A stretch of DNA of 64,000 nucleotides from assembly GCF_006265175.1 (NCBI RefSeq), contig NZ_VDCQ01000034.1:29555-93554 (forward strand). The letters are read 5' to 3'. The stretch is from Paenibacillus hemerocallicola. GTDB taxonomy: Bacteria; Bacillota; Bacilli; Paenibacillales; NBRC-103111. The position numbers and the translations under genes were made by a program. Every line of letters starts with the position of its first letter. Position 1 is the stretch's first letter. Shown here in pieces: positions 34,392-42,835 of the stretch. The notes under the pieces were generated by a model. That model was not told the origin of the DNA. It ran no database searches and was given only the letters and a program-made list of their open reading frames with translations.

Positions 34392-35093
34392 TTACACATT
34401 GCACACCCCGTCAGTGCAGCTATCATCACCTTTAGATCGCGCCTTTTCTTCTCGGAATTCCTTTTCTTCATCCCAGATCGAGTTCAGAGCATTTAGAAAA
34501 CCTTCCTCGGACTGAGCACCCGAGATGGTGTATTTGTTATTAAACACGAAGAATGGTACTCCTGAAATATTCAACTTTCTAGCCTCGGCGATGTCTGCTT
34601 TGACCGAATCTTTATAAGCATCGGATTCAAGCATTTCCGCTACGTCCCGTTCATTAAGCCCCGCCTCGCTGCCCAAGGAAACAAGCACGTTGTGGTCGGC
34701 AATATTCATGGATTGCGAAAGGCAAGCGCGAATGAGGCGTTCTGTTAACTCAGCTCCCTTTCCCACTTTGGCTGCAAAATGAACCAAACGATGACCATCA
34801 AACGTATTTGCAACAATAACTTGATCATAATTGACATCGAGTCCAGCTTCTTTTTTAATCATTTTAGCTACTTGTGCTTGCTTGGCTTTCAATTGCTCGA
34901 CAGTCATTCCCTTTTCCCGAGCAAGTTGCTGGGTACTAATCGTTCTGTTTTCTGCATTAGGATCAAGTTGGAAACTGCGATATACAACTTCCACTTTATC
35001 CCCCATCGTAAACATGCCAAGAGCATTCTCAAGTTTTCTTTTACCTATCACACAAAAGGGACATCCAAAATCCGACCAAACATCTATTCTCAT
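34392..35093 (-). CDS. DsbA-family oxidoreductase, FrnE type
   Basis: 233 residues. The thioredoxin-fold active site is at the N-terminus: MRIDVWSDFGCPFCVIGKRK with CPFC at residues 11-14. The body matches FrnE-like 2-hydroxychromene isomerase/DsbA proteins (YRSFQLDPNA; GHRLVHFAAKVGKG; ISGVPFFVFNNKYTISGAQSE). A C-terminal tail ends DDSCTDGVCNV, adding a second Cys pair. There is no signal peptide, so it is cytosolic. It lies 46 bases downstream of the methyltransferase gene and may be co-transcribed. Confidence 0.9.
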   Translation of the reverse strand: MRIDVWSDFGCPFCVIGKRKLENALGMFTMGDKVEVVYRSFQLDPNAENRTISTQQLAREKGMTVEQLKAKQAQVAKMIKKEAGLDVNYDQVIVANTFDGHRLVHFAAKVGKGAELTERLIRACLSQSMNIADHNVLVSLGSEAGLNERDVAEMLESDAYKDSVKADIAEARKLNISGVPFFVFNNKYTISGAQSEEGFLNALNSIWDEEKEFREEKARSKGDDSCTDGVCNV

Positions 35094-35139
35094 CGTCCAT
35101 TCCCCCCATGATTTAATGATAATTCAATTCTTATCAGAC

Positions 35140-36090
35140 TCAAATCTCTCTCGTATACATGTTCTGATCCTGCAATCGAATCAGGACTTTGCCAAAACGT
35201 CCACCCTCCTGGATGACGACTTTGCCGGACGGATAGGCTTGATTCAAATAGTCGGCAACGATGTTCCGATTCCGCTCATCTGCAGGCAGACGGTGATGGC
35301 CAAGCCAAGTCATCGCTTCCTGCAACGCCGCTTCTCTGGAGACTTCCGTCGTTTTCGCTTCCCGCGTGATAAGCGATTCGTATGCATAACCTTTAAGATA
35401 CAGCAGATGCAGCAAATATCCCATTTCCATAAGTTTCGTATGGTAGGGCTGGCCGGTGATGAGCGGCCAAATTTCATTCACCAGGCTGTGCTCCGCAGGA
35501 ATTACCGGCATACTGATATAACAGAACTTTCGAGCGCACTGGAGCACCTTCTCCACGCTCTCCCAATTGTGAATGACAGGGCTCATCGAGACAAAGACGA
35601 GATCGAAGGCCTGGTTCCAGCCCTTGGCCTCTACGTCGATTTCTTCAAACGGTAGGGGTACAATCTTCACCTGGTCTTCGGCGAAGCTCGAGATGTTTTC
35701 TTCCAGCAATTCGATCAGCGGGGGAGAAGTCTCTATGGCGGTTACACGGGCCCCTCGCTCCGCAAACGGTACCGAGAACACGCCCGATGCGGCGCCGATA
35801 TCCAAAATGGAGCTGTTTTCGAACTGAACTCCTTGTCCTTCCAGCCAGTTCATGATTCGTTTGGTTCGCTTTCTTCCTTCTTCGCTAAACGATTGTTCGT
35901 TGAAGGTCTTGGCCTTGTGGTCAAAAGATCGGGCAGGATCGACTCCATTCTTTTTCATCCTGTTGATTTTCAAATCGGAATCGTCTTTCCACGCTTTTTC
36001 CCATAGAGCTGCATTAAAAAAATCGTTCATGAGTATTCCCACGCTTTCCTTATGGTTTATGGATCCCCTTAAACGAACGGCCTGATTCAT
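35140..36090 (-). CDS. Class I SAM-dependent methyltransferase downstream of MFS pump
   Basis: 316 residues from ATG 36090, which overlaps the stop of the MFS gene (ATGA). ATG 36030 (MNDFFNAALWEKAW) is a realistic alternative because family resemblance begins there. Motif I is ILDIGAASGVFSVPFAERGA, then FDLVFVSMSPVIHNWESVEKV. Pairing with a drug-type exporter suggests it modifies a toxic compound or metabolite; this is inference. Confidence 0.85.
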   Translation of the reverse strand: MNQAVRLRGSINHKESVGILMNDFFNAALWEKAWKDDSDLKINRMKKNGVDPARSFDHKAKTFNEQSFSEEGRKRTKRIMNWLEGQGVQFENSSILDIGAASGVFSVPFAERGARVTAIETSPPLIELLEENISSFAEDQVKIVPLPFEEIDVEAKGWNQAFDLVFVSMSPVIHNWESVEKVLQCARKFCYISMPVIPAEHSLVNEIWPLITGQPYHTKLMEMGYLLHLLYLKGYAYESLITREAKTTEVSREAALQEAMTWLGHHRLPADERNRNIVADYLNQAYPSGKVVIQEGGRFGKVLIRLQDQNMYTREI

Positions 36091-37529
36091 CCTGCAGCCT
36101 GTTCCGCCTGTTCATGTTCCGGCGATTTCCCTTTACGGAGAAAGAGACCGAGTACGAGCGCGACGAGCGCGACGATGACGCCGAACCAGAAGGCGTTGTT
36201 GATACCAGCTGAGAGTCCTTTGGCGATTTCCGCCGGAGCCTGCGGATCGTTCGCTCCGCTCAAGTATTGCTTCTGTCCGCCCGACATAATACTAATATAC
36301 AGGGCAGTACCGATTGCGCCGGACACCTGCTGCAGCGTATTCAAGATCGCCGTCCCGTGCGGATGCAAATGGCTTGGCAACTGGTTGAGCCCAGCTGTCT
36401 GTGCGGGCATCATGACTAGCGCGATGCCAATCATCAGCGCGATATGAACGGCGACGAGGAAGCCGGTGCTCGTTGCTTCGTCGAATCGGGTGAATTGCCA
36501 CAACGAGACGACGGCAATGGCCAGTCCTGGGATAACCAGAACGCGGGGCCCAAACTTGTCAAACAGCTTGCCTGAGATCGGGGCCATGAACCCGTTCACA
36601 ATCCCGCCGGGAAGGAGGATCAAACCGGACTTGAATGCCGTTACCATGAGCACGCCTTGCATAAACATCGGAAGCATGATCGCCGATGAGAAAAATGTCA
36701 TCATCAGCACGAACAGCAGCACCGCGACAAGCGCAAATGTCGGATTCCGAAACGCACGTAAATCCATGACAGGTTGCTTTAACAATAGCTGCCTCCAGAC
36801 GAACAGCAACAAGGAAACACCGCCCGCGGCGATCGTCCAGATGACTTCCGGCTCCGACCAACCGTGCTCGCCAGCACTGCTGAACCCATAGACGATTCCG
36901 CCGAAGCCGATCGTCGACAACACGATGGATAAGAAGTCCACTCGCGGTTTGGTGACTTCCGACACATTCTTCAAGACAGCGGCTCCTATAATAATGGAGA
37001 GCAGCGCAAACGGTATCACAAGGTAAAACAGCCAGCGCCATGAAAGCCCGTCAACGATTAAACCGGATATAGTCGGACCGATCGCCGGCGCGAACATGAC
37101 GACGAGCCCTAACATCCCCATTGCGCCTCCCCGCTTTTCCGGCGGATAAATGGTCATGATTACGTTCATTACAAGCGGCAGCAGCATGCCGGTTCCTATC
37201 GCTTGAATAATCCGCCCGACCAGCAGCACGCCGAATTCCGGCGACACCGCCGAGGTGACCGTACCGACGAAGAACAGACCCATCGCCGACAAAAATATTT
37301 GCCGGGTCGTGAACCATTGCTGCAGGATTGCCGTCACCGGAACAAGCACGCCAACGACGAGCATGTAGGCGGTGGACAGCCACTGGCCCGTTGCCGCAGA
37401 CACGCCGAACGATTTCATCAATTCGGGAAGGGCATTGCCCATTAGCGTCTCGTTCAAAGCGGCGACGAACATGCCGATAATCAGGGCAAACATGATCGGA
37501 CCGCGCTTAATATTGTTCAAATTACTCAT
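36087..37529 (-). CDS. MFS multidrug exporter, DHA2 (EmrB/QacA) family
   Basis: 480 residues from ATG 37529 (GGGGGAG site six bases upstream). Fourteen hydrophobic segments with the DHA2 hallmarks NETLMGNALPELMKSFGVS, GQWLSTAYMLVVGVLVPVTA and the motif-C-like GLVVMFAPAIGPTISGLIVD. It expels hydrophobic or cationic drugs by proton antiport. Its start overlaps the end of a thioredoxin reductase-like remnant, so the operon once began with that gene. Confidence 0.93.
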   Translation of the reverse strand: MSNLNNIKRGPIMFALIIGMFVAALNETLMGNALPELMKSFGVSAATGQWLSTAYMLVVGVLVPVTAILQQWFTTRQIFLSAMGLFFVGTVTSAVSPEFGVLLVGRIIQAIGTGMLLPLVMNVIMTIYPPEKRGGAMGMLGLVVMFAPAIGPTISGLIVDGLSWRWLFYLVIPFALLSIIIGAAVLKNVSEVTKPRVDFLSIVLSTIGFGGIVYGFSSAGEHGWSEPEVIWTIAAGGVSLLLFVWRQLLLKQPVMDLRAFRNPTFALVAVLLFVLMMTFFSSAIMLPMFMQGVLMVTAFKSGLILLPGGIVNGFMAPISGKLFDKFGPRVLVIPGLAIAVVSLWQFTRFDEATSTGFLVAVHIALMIGIALVMMPAQTAGLNQLPSHLHPHGTAILNTLQQVSGAIGTALYISIMSGGQKQYLSGANDPQAPAEIAKGLSAGINNAFWFGVIVALVALVLGLFLRKGKSPEHEQAEQAAG

Positions 37530-38063
37530 CCGTTTCTCCCCCAAGCCTCTGCATTTAGTTCATTGTTGATGACCGCGGCGGCAAACGAGCCTAAAGAGGC
37601 GGCAGCAATGGCTTGATGCAATCGCGATGCAGCATCTCCAGCACTATATACACCCGGAACATTCGTTTTCCCGAACTCGTCGACGACGACCGCCCCCGTT
37701 TCCGTGATCTGGCATCCGATAGCTCGCGGCAAGTCCGATCCCGTAACTAGCTCCGGTTTGAAAAAGATCCCCCTGCATGGAACGGTCGTCCCGTCCTCAA
37801 GAACGACTTGCCGCACGATCCCGTCGCTAGAGTCAATGTGCCGGATCGGCGAGTCGAACAGAGGCACTTGATTCCGCTGGAGTTCCTCGCGCTCGGGTCA
37901 GAAACCCGTGAGTCTCGTGGGTTACAGCGTTACGAGGACGGCCTTCATCGATCACCGCTACATGTTTCCTCGCCCTCCCAAGCACCAGGGCGGCACTCAA
38001 CCCAGATGGACCGCCGCCAATAATCGCCACATCGAGAAGTTTTTTATCCACCATAAACCTCAT
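37526..38063 (-). pseudogene. Thioredoxin reductase-like FAD protein with central deletion and frameshift
   Basis: The first part reads LDVAIIGGGPSGLSAALVLG and RNAVTHETHGFLTR, the FAD-binding N-terminus. Near 37895 the homology jumps by about 130 residues and shifts frame to QVPLFDSPIRHIDSSDG... FGKTNVPGVYSAGDAASRL. The whole CxxC/NAD(P)-binding centre is missing, so the product cannot be a functional reductase. Its TGA overlaps the MFS start by four bases. Confidence 0.8.
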
Positions 38064-38077
38064 CCTCCATGGATCGA

Positions 38078-38090
38078 TAATATCCATAAT
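38078..38090. promoter_or_regulatory. Repeated operator-like box 1 (TAATATCCATAAT)
   Basis: Lies just upstream of the thioredoxin reductase-like remnant. It matches a second copy at 38444-38456 at 12 of 13 positions. Confidence 0.5.
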
Positions 38091-38108
38091 TAGAATACAA
38101 GAAGTGCA

Positions 38109-38440
38109 TCATTTCTTGTTTACCTCGTGGCTGCAGCGCTTGAACGCCTCATCCAATACCGACTGAATCGTATGTTCCTGCAAGTATTGGTGCAGATGCT
38201 GCTCCGCGCCGTTCATAACTTTCTCAACCAAACATTCGTTTTTTTCCAGACGTTTCTGCTCCCGTTGTGCAGCCCCTCTTCCGCTAACAGCCGGTGCTGC
38301 CGCGAACTCGAATTCGAATTCGAGCACTCGAATAACTGCTGTCCTTCAATCACTTGAATCACATTTGTAGGGCATAATCTGTACTTTTGGAGAACTGCAA
38401 GTTTCCCTTCTCCCTTCTCAACATTATCATTATTATAGAT
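38109..38440 (-). pseudogene. Rrf2-family regulator remnant
   Basis: One frame contains KYRLCPTNVIQVIEGQQLFEC, like the Rrf2 block before the sensor loop. A second frame continues ECLVEKVMNGAEQHLHQYLQ and EHTIQSVLDE, the Rrf2 C-terminus. The frames switch around a GAATTC microrepeat near 38305-38325. The N-terminal helix-turn-helix is not present. A complete copy would have been the regulator of the downstream reductase-MFS-methyltransferase genes. Confidence 0.6.
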
Positions 38441-38443
38441 CTT

Positions 38444-38456
38444 TAATGTCCATAAT
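38444..38456. promoter_or_regulatory. Repeated operator-like box 2 (TAATGTCCATAAT)
   Basis: Second copy of the box at 38078-38090, upstream of the Rrf2 remnant. One box before the regulator and one before its target fits an Rrf2 autoregulated pair. Confidence 0.5.
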
Positions 38457-38579
38457 AAATGATTCAACTCCAAATTGCAATGACATTCTTGATCCGAACT
38501 TCCTTCCAGTGGCGGGCGAATCTGGAAAGCACATCAACGGTGGCTGTCTCGCTCTCCTTATGTTCAAAAAATGACGCCG

Positions 38580-38660
38580 CCAACCGGACTTCAGTACACG
38601 AAATGCCTCGTCTAACACTTGCTGTTTCGCCGGTGAGATTACCAGGATACCACCTTGCAA
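38580..38660 (-). pseudogene. Possible methyltransferase fragment
   Basis: A short frame reads ISPAKQQVLDEAFRVLKSG, close to the AFRVLKPGG block of ArsM-like SAM methyltransferases. Nothing supports it on either side. Weak call. Confidence 0.3.
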
Positions 38661-38686
38661 ACGAAGGAATCAATGGTGCCTCTAAC

Positions 38687-38725
38687 AAAAAGATAAAACC
38701 ACACTGAATTAAATGTGGTTTTATC
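38687..38725 (-). terminator. Intrinsic terminator after VOC gene
   Basis: Perfect 12-base stem GATAAAACCACA / TGTGGTTTTATC with a ten-base loop, followed on the minus strand by TTTTT. Confidence 0.88.
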
Positions 38726-38776
38726 TACTCCATTATCGAAGCGCATTCCGTTTCTCATACTCGATCCTTAACAAAC

Positions 38777-39172
38777 TCAGGCGGGTATCACAATCATCCA
38801 ATTGAAGCCGTATTTATCTTGGACTTCTCCATAGTAGCCACCCCAAACTTGCAGATCGAATGGGAATTTCACTTGGCCGCCTTCCGACAGGTTTTTAAAG
38901 GCTTCGCGAGCGTCGGCATCCTTCTCGTAAGCAACGCTCAGTGAAATGCTACGTCCCTGCTGAACCGGCCCGAACACGGAATCGGAGAAGAAAAGTTCAT
39001 TCCCGCCGGCAATGACCCGCATATGCATAACTTTATCTTTGTTCTCTTCCGGCGTGCCTGGGATCGATCCGAACGTAGTGACGGACGTGATTTCACCACC
39101 GAGAGCTTGGATGTAGAATCCAGCTTGCGCTCTTGCATCTTCTGAGTGAATATAAGGGGTGATTTTTGACAT
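38777..39172 (-). CDS. VOC-family protein, PhnB-like glyoxalase fold
   Basis: 131 residues. The PhnB-type pattern is visible: ITPYIHSEDARAQAGFYIQALGGE, MRVIAGGNELFFSDSV, and the end VWGGYYGEVQDKYGFNWMI. Members bind a metal through His/Glu of paired beta-alpha-beta modules. The function is unknown. It lies with a YciI-type protein gene, a pairing common in small stress loci. Confidence 0.9.
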   Translation of the reverse strand: MSKITPYIHSEDARAQAGFYIQALGGEITSVTTFGSIPGTPEENKDKVMHMRVIAGGNELFFSDSVFGPVQQGRSISLSVAYEKDADAREAFKNLSEGGQVKFPFDLQVWGGYYGEVQDKYGFNWMIVIPA

Positions 39173-39319
39173 TTTAAATACTTCCTCTCATTTTGGGTTT
39201 GGTATAAGGCTTTTGCATTTTATTGGAGTCCGGAGGTACGGCAACCTCTCGTGTCTCTGTATCGAGTTCGAGGTCAACATCCACCTCATCTCCGGCGTTA
39301 ATACCAGCGCCTGCTCGGT

Positions 39320-39754
39320 TTATTTTTTGTTCAGCATGTTAATCTGGTTGCGCAGGTCCGCTTCCATGGCCAGCATGTTCGGATCCTGCGTCAATTCAGG
39401 CATCTCGAACACCTGCCTGAGTTCGATTTCGCCTTCTCCGAAACCGTGCGGATCCGGCATACGCATTGCCCATTCGATCGCTTCTTCCCTTGAATTGACT
39501 TCGATAAGCGTATAGCCGGCGATTAGCTCTTTAGCCTCAGTGAAGGGGCCATCGATTATCTTCGGATTGCCGCCTGGTTCAGGATAAGAAATCCGGATGC
39601 CGCTCGAACTTGATTGAAGTCCGTCTGCAGCGAGCAGCACCCCGGCCTTGGCCAACTCCTCGTTGTACCGCATCATTGCTGCGAACAGTTCCTCGCTAGG
39701 TTTCACACCCGCCTCTGAATCCTTGGTTGCTTTGACGATCATCATGAATCGCAT
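39320..39754 (-). CDS. YciI/DGPF-domain protein
   Basis: 144 residues. DGPF signature: GGNPKIIDGPFTEAKELIAGYTLIEV; start MRFMMIVKATKDSE. The family often accompanies ECF sigma factors and VOC proteins. Molecular role unknown. Confidence 0.9.
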   Translation of the reverse strand: MRFMMIVKATKDSEAGVKPSEELFAAMMRYNEELAKAGVLLAADGLQSSSSGIRISYPEPGGNPKIIDGPFTEAKELIAGYTLIEVNSREEAIEWAMRMPDPHGFGEGEIELRQVFEMPELTQDPNMLAMEADLRNQINMLNKK

Positions 39755-40008
39755 TTGTTTTTCTCCTCCTCATACGTATTAAAGACAAGTTCTCCAGTTC
39801 CCTATCCGCTTAATTTTGTCTTTGTATAAACGACGAATGAAAACCGGCATAATCGACATAACGGATCAAAAATTTTTCTTGATCCTTTCCATTATCAGTT
39901 AGCCGATGTATTTTTGTAAATATGACCCACCTATGTAAAAAAGTATAGTCGCGAATATTAGGAGTTGCCTGCAAGCCGTGGGGCAAATATTAGACTGGCA
40001 TGCCACAT

Positions 40009-40058
40009 AAAAGAACGGCAGCCTTGGACGAAATAAAATCCTAGACTGCCGTTCTTTT
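40009..40058. repeat. Long hairpin repeat copy 1 / possible bidirectional terminator
   Basis: Arms AAAAGAACGGCAG and CTGCCGTTCTTTT (13 bases, perfect) with an inner CTTGGA / TCCTAG. T-tracts lie on both ends. It resembles the hairpin at 40865-40908 (shared AAATAAA loop and TAGACTGCC right arm). Confidence 0.7.
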
Positions 40059-40101
40059 ACGTACTTTGGCATTGGTAGTATCAGATGACACTGGACTCCA
40101 A

Positions 40102-40254
40102 TTACAGCCCCCCAGTAACAGGGGTATACGATCCGGTAATAAATCGTGAGTCATCGCTTGCCAGGAAAGAAATAACTCCTGCAATATCATCAGGTTCCGC
40201 CACACGTCTGAGTGGTGTGAAGCCGCTAATCATTTGTTTCTCTTCCTCTGACAT
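40102..40254 (-). pseudogene. Short-chain dehydrogenase C-terminal fragment
   Basis: 51 codons read TPLRRVAEPDDIAGVISFLA, then SRFITGSYTPVTGGL and TAA. This is the conserved end of SDR proteins (EPDDIAGVVSFLAS...ITGS...DGG). No Rossmann core is present. It directly abuts the truncated YafY gene. Confidence 0.75.
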
Positions 40255-40685
40255 AAAGGCATGTCATACTTGTTTCGTTCAGAAGTGCTGCTTTTCCACG
40301 GATTTAAGTCTATGATGACCTGATCAGCACCAGCCACACGACCTTGTTCTGCCTTCGAGACCAATGCGCCGACTTTATCGAGCAGTCCGTCCAAATTTGG
40401 GTTGCTAAATGCTTGCGAGGAATGAAGACCTCGCAAAGCTGTAGAGAGGGCCATAAGCTCATCAAATGAAAGCATTTGCCGATCCAAGCGAAAGTTTTCC
40501 ATGATTTCGAATCCGCCTTCCGCTCCCGTGTACGAAACAATAGGAATTCCTGCTAGATTCAATGATTCCAAATCGCGATAAATCGTACGCAAGGAAACCT
40601 CCAGACGATCAGCCAATTCTTGAGCCTGAACGCGTTTGCGGTTTAATAGAAGGATAGTAATGGCCATAAGTCGCTCAAGTTTCAC
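40230..40685 (-). pseudogene. Truncated YafY/WYL-type regulator fused to SDR debris
   Basis: From GTG 40685 (GGGGGGA site) the frame reads the YafY helix-turn-helix (MAITILLLNRKRVQAQELAD; VSLRTIYRDLESLNLAGIPI) and the linker to VIIDLNPW. Homology then stops and the frame runs into out-of-frame SDR sequence. The WYL effector domain (about 150 residues) is gone. The DNA-binding half could still be made. Confidence 0.75.
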
Positions 40686-40864
40686 TGTTGTCCCCCCAAT
40701 TCAGAACATCTTGTTTACACGAACACGATGCTTTAACTCCTGCGGGTAATTAGGCTCTTACTTGCATCATAAACTTTCATTGTAGACAATAGTATGTCAG
40801 GATTAGCAAGTTCACTAGTGTTTTGTTGCTTTTTTTGAAACAACAAATTTGTCCTAAAGGAAAC

Positions 40865-40908
40865 AGTGGCGGACCTAGACTTGAAAAATAAAGTCTTAGA
40901 CTGCCACT
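40865..40908. repeat. Long hairpin repeat copy 2
   Basis: Outer stem AGTGGC / GCCACT with an imperfect inner CTAGACTT / AAGTCTTAG. Related in loop and right arm to the repeat at 40009-40058. The two bracket the YafY/SDR debris. Confidence 0.6.
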
Positions 40909-41253
40909 AACGTATACATTTAGTTACTCAATCCCATTGGTATTTAACCGCCCTGTTGGTTGACCCTGCCATGCAAGGCCAATCAGTCGCTCATAACTGT
41001 ATACTCCTTTCAACGACTGTGAACTTGAATTCTTCCTTGCACGACAACAATCGACAGATGTCTGCTCAAAGTTGTTACAAAAATGCACAACAAAGGCACC
41101 TACACAAAACATATACAGCCCGCTGTCCCTCGATGGGCGTTTCATTCATTGTTGTCGTTCGCTTGGGCGGAAATGGCCGCCGCCTTGCAGATAGCCCGCC
41201 AGTAAACGTGAAGAACGGCCGACTTGTGCGCTTCTTACCGTGCGGGAAACGGC

Positions 41254-41279
41254 AAAAAACCCATCCCCCATGGGACGGG
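41254..41279 (-). terminator. Intrinsic terminator downstream of unit 2
   Basis: Minus strand CCCGTCC / GGATGGG with a six-base loop followed by TTTTTT. It lies about 210 bases past the stop of the SBP gene, beyond the repeat cluster. The spacer 40909-41253 shows no gene. Confidence 0.65.
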
Positions 41280-41287
41280 CTCGATAA

Positions 41288-41478
41288 AATAACGGAACTG
41301 TAGTGTGCTATCGACCGCTGCAACAACTATGCCGCCAAAATTACGGAACTGTAGTCCGTTATTCAGCCTTTTTATCGCCAGCGAAGCAAAAAAAGTATGG
41401 CTTAGCGTACTACAGTTCCGTTATAACCAAGAAAGACTGTGAAATATCCAATTTAGCGCACTACAGTTCCGCTATCCG
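41288..41478. repeat. Cluster of four REP-like elements
   Basis: The core CGGAACTGTAGT occurs near 41293 and 41344 on the plus strand and near 41408 and 41459 on the minus strand, each flanked by AT-rich ends such as ATAACGGA / TCCGTTAT. Copies 1-2 and 3-4 face each other across about 50 bases. This resembles intergenic palindromic repeats of Bacillota. Confidence 0.75.
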
Positions 41479-41490
41479 CACGTGATGCGG

Positions 41491-42813
41491 TCATTTCTTC
41501 CCTTCCGCCTGTAGGAACTTCTCGGCTTCCTCCTGCGCGCTGCGCAGCGCCGTATTGATATCCGTCTGGCCGGAGACGATTTTGAGTACGTTCGGCGTAA
41601 ACAGATTCAACAAATCTCCGTCGTATATGCTCTGGTACGACTTCGGGGCGATCTGATTATAGTAGACGGCCTGCCAATTTTTGCCCTTGAACTGGCTTTC
41701 CGAGCCGATCAGTTTCTTGACGCCCTCGTCATTCAGCACCGTCATATAGCCCTGCTTGGAAAACTGCGTCTGCATCTCGAGCGAAGTCAAATAGCGGATA
41801 ATGGCCATCGCCGCATCTTTGTTCTTGCCCGTATTCGTGATCGCGAACATTCGCGGCGACGCTTGCGAGCCGACCTTCGGCTTCTCCTTCAACGTCGGGA
41901 GCGAGACTAGATCCCAGTCGATATTTTTCACATATTCGGGACCGTCGAACGGAAACTGGGAATTGAACACCATCATGGCCAACTCTTGCGTCGAAGTCAT
42001 TTCCGTATAATAGGGCAGCTTTTTCTTGGCGGTCGACCATGCTTGGTAATTGCTTGTCGCTTGATTCAAAAAATAAGTGTCGAACATCGTTTTCCAGCGC
42101 TCGTCCGACAGCAGCGGCTTCTTCGTCTCCGGGTCATAGAGCGGCAGCGACAGCTGATTCATGCGCAGGATGTGGTTCGGCGAGGCGGAATACCCCATGT
42201 AGTTGACTCCGCCTTCGCTTCTCGTCAATTTCTGGTTCAGCTCCTTCACGTCGTCCCAAGTCATGCCGTCCTTCGGATAAGGCACGCCGAATTTATCGAA
42301 AATGCCTTTGTTGTAAAACATCACTTGAACCATCGTCGTGACCGGCAAAAAGTAAAGCTTCCCCTCCCCCATCGCCCGGGCTCCGTCGATCGTCGTCTGC
42401 TCGAACTTGGACAAATCGACGCCGTGCTTCTTGATCAGCTCGGTCATGTCGTATTGTTGGCCCGAGCCTATCAGCGGACTCGATATCGTCTCCATTGAGC
42501 CGTATACGAGGTCGACATTTTGCCCGGAAGCGGTCAGTTCCGGCAGCTTCGTCCCCGTTTTCCACGGAATGAACGTCACTTTGAAGTTCGGAAACTTCTT
42601 CTTGATAAACTCGCCGTAAGATTGGTTGAACTTCTCTTCCGTCCCGCCGGACAAGTCCTGGATGACGACTTCCGCCGCCATGGTGCTGTAATCGATTTCC
42701 GGCTGTGCTGCCGGTTTCCCCGCCTCGCCCTTCCCGTCCGTTTTGCCGCAACCGGCAGCAAGCATAAGTGCCGCCGTACAAAGAATGGCGCGTGCCCGCC
42801 GTTTATTAACCAT
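41491..42813 (-). CDS. ABC transporter solute-binding lipoprotein (carbohydrate type, unit 2)
   Basis: 440 residues from ATG 42813 (AAGGGGGT six bases upstream), where the lipoprotein signal begins (MVNKRRARAILCTAALMLAAGC). A family 1 sugar-binding protein (YFLPVTTMVQVMFYNKGIFD; EMTSTQELAMMVFNSQFPFD). It lies 22 bases downstream of the pectate-lyase-superfamily gene. By eye it is about three-quarters identical to the SBP at 49632, but has GC-richer codons. No permease nearby. Confidence 0.87.
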   Translation of the reverse strand: MVNKRRARAILCTAALMLAAGCGKTDGKGEAGKPAAQPEIDYSTMAAEVVIQDLSGGTEEKFNQSYGEFIKKKFPNFKVTFIPWKTGTKLPELTASGQNVDLVYGSMETISSPLIGSGQQYDMTELIKKHGVDLSKFEQTTIDGARAMGEGKLYFLPVTTMVQVMFYNKGIFDKFGVPYPKDGMTWDDVKELNQKLTRSEGGVNYMGYSASPNHILRMNQLSLPLYDPETKKPLLSDERWKTMFDTYFLNQATSNYQAWSTAKKKLPYYTEMTSTQELAMMVFNSQFPFDGPEYVKNIDWDLVSLPTLKEKPKVGSQASPRMFAITNTGKNKDAAMAIIRYLTSLEMQTQFSKQGYMTVLNDEGVKKLIGSESQFKGKNWQAVYYNQIAPKSYQSIYDGDLLNLFTPNVLKIVSGQTDINTALRSAQEEAEKFLQAEGKK

Positions 42814-42835
42814 TGTGTTGACCCCCTTATTTGGT

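Noticed and set aside
41254..41478. CRISPR-like array from repeated CGGAACTGTAGT
   Set aside because: Only four copies, in mixed orientation, with unequal spacers; fits REP-type palindromes instead.
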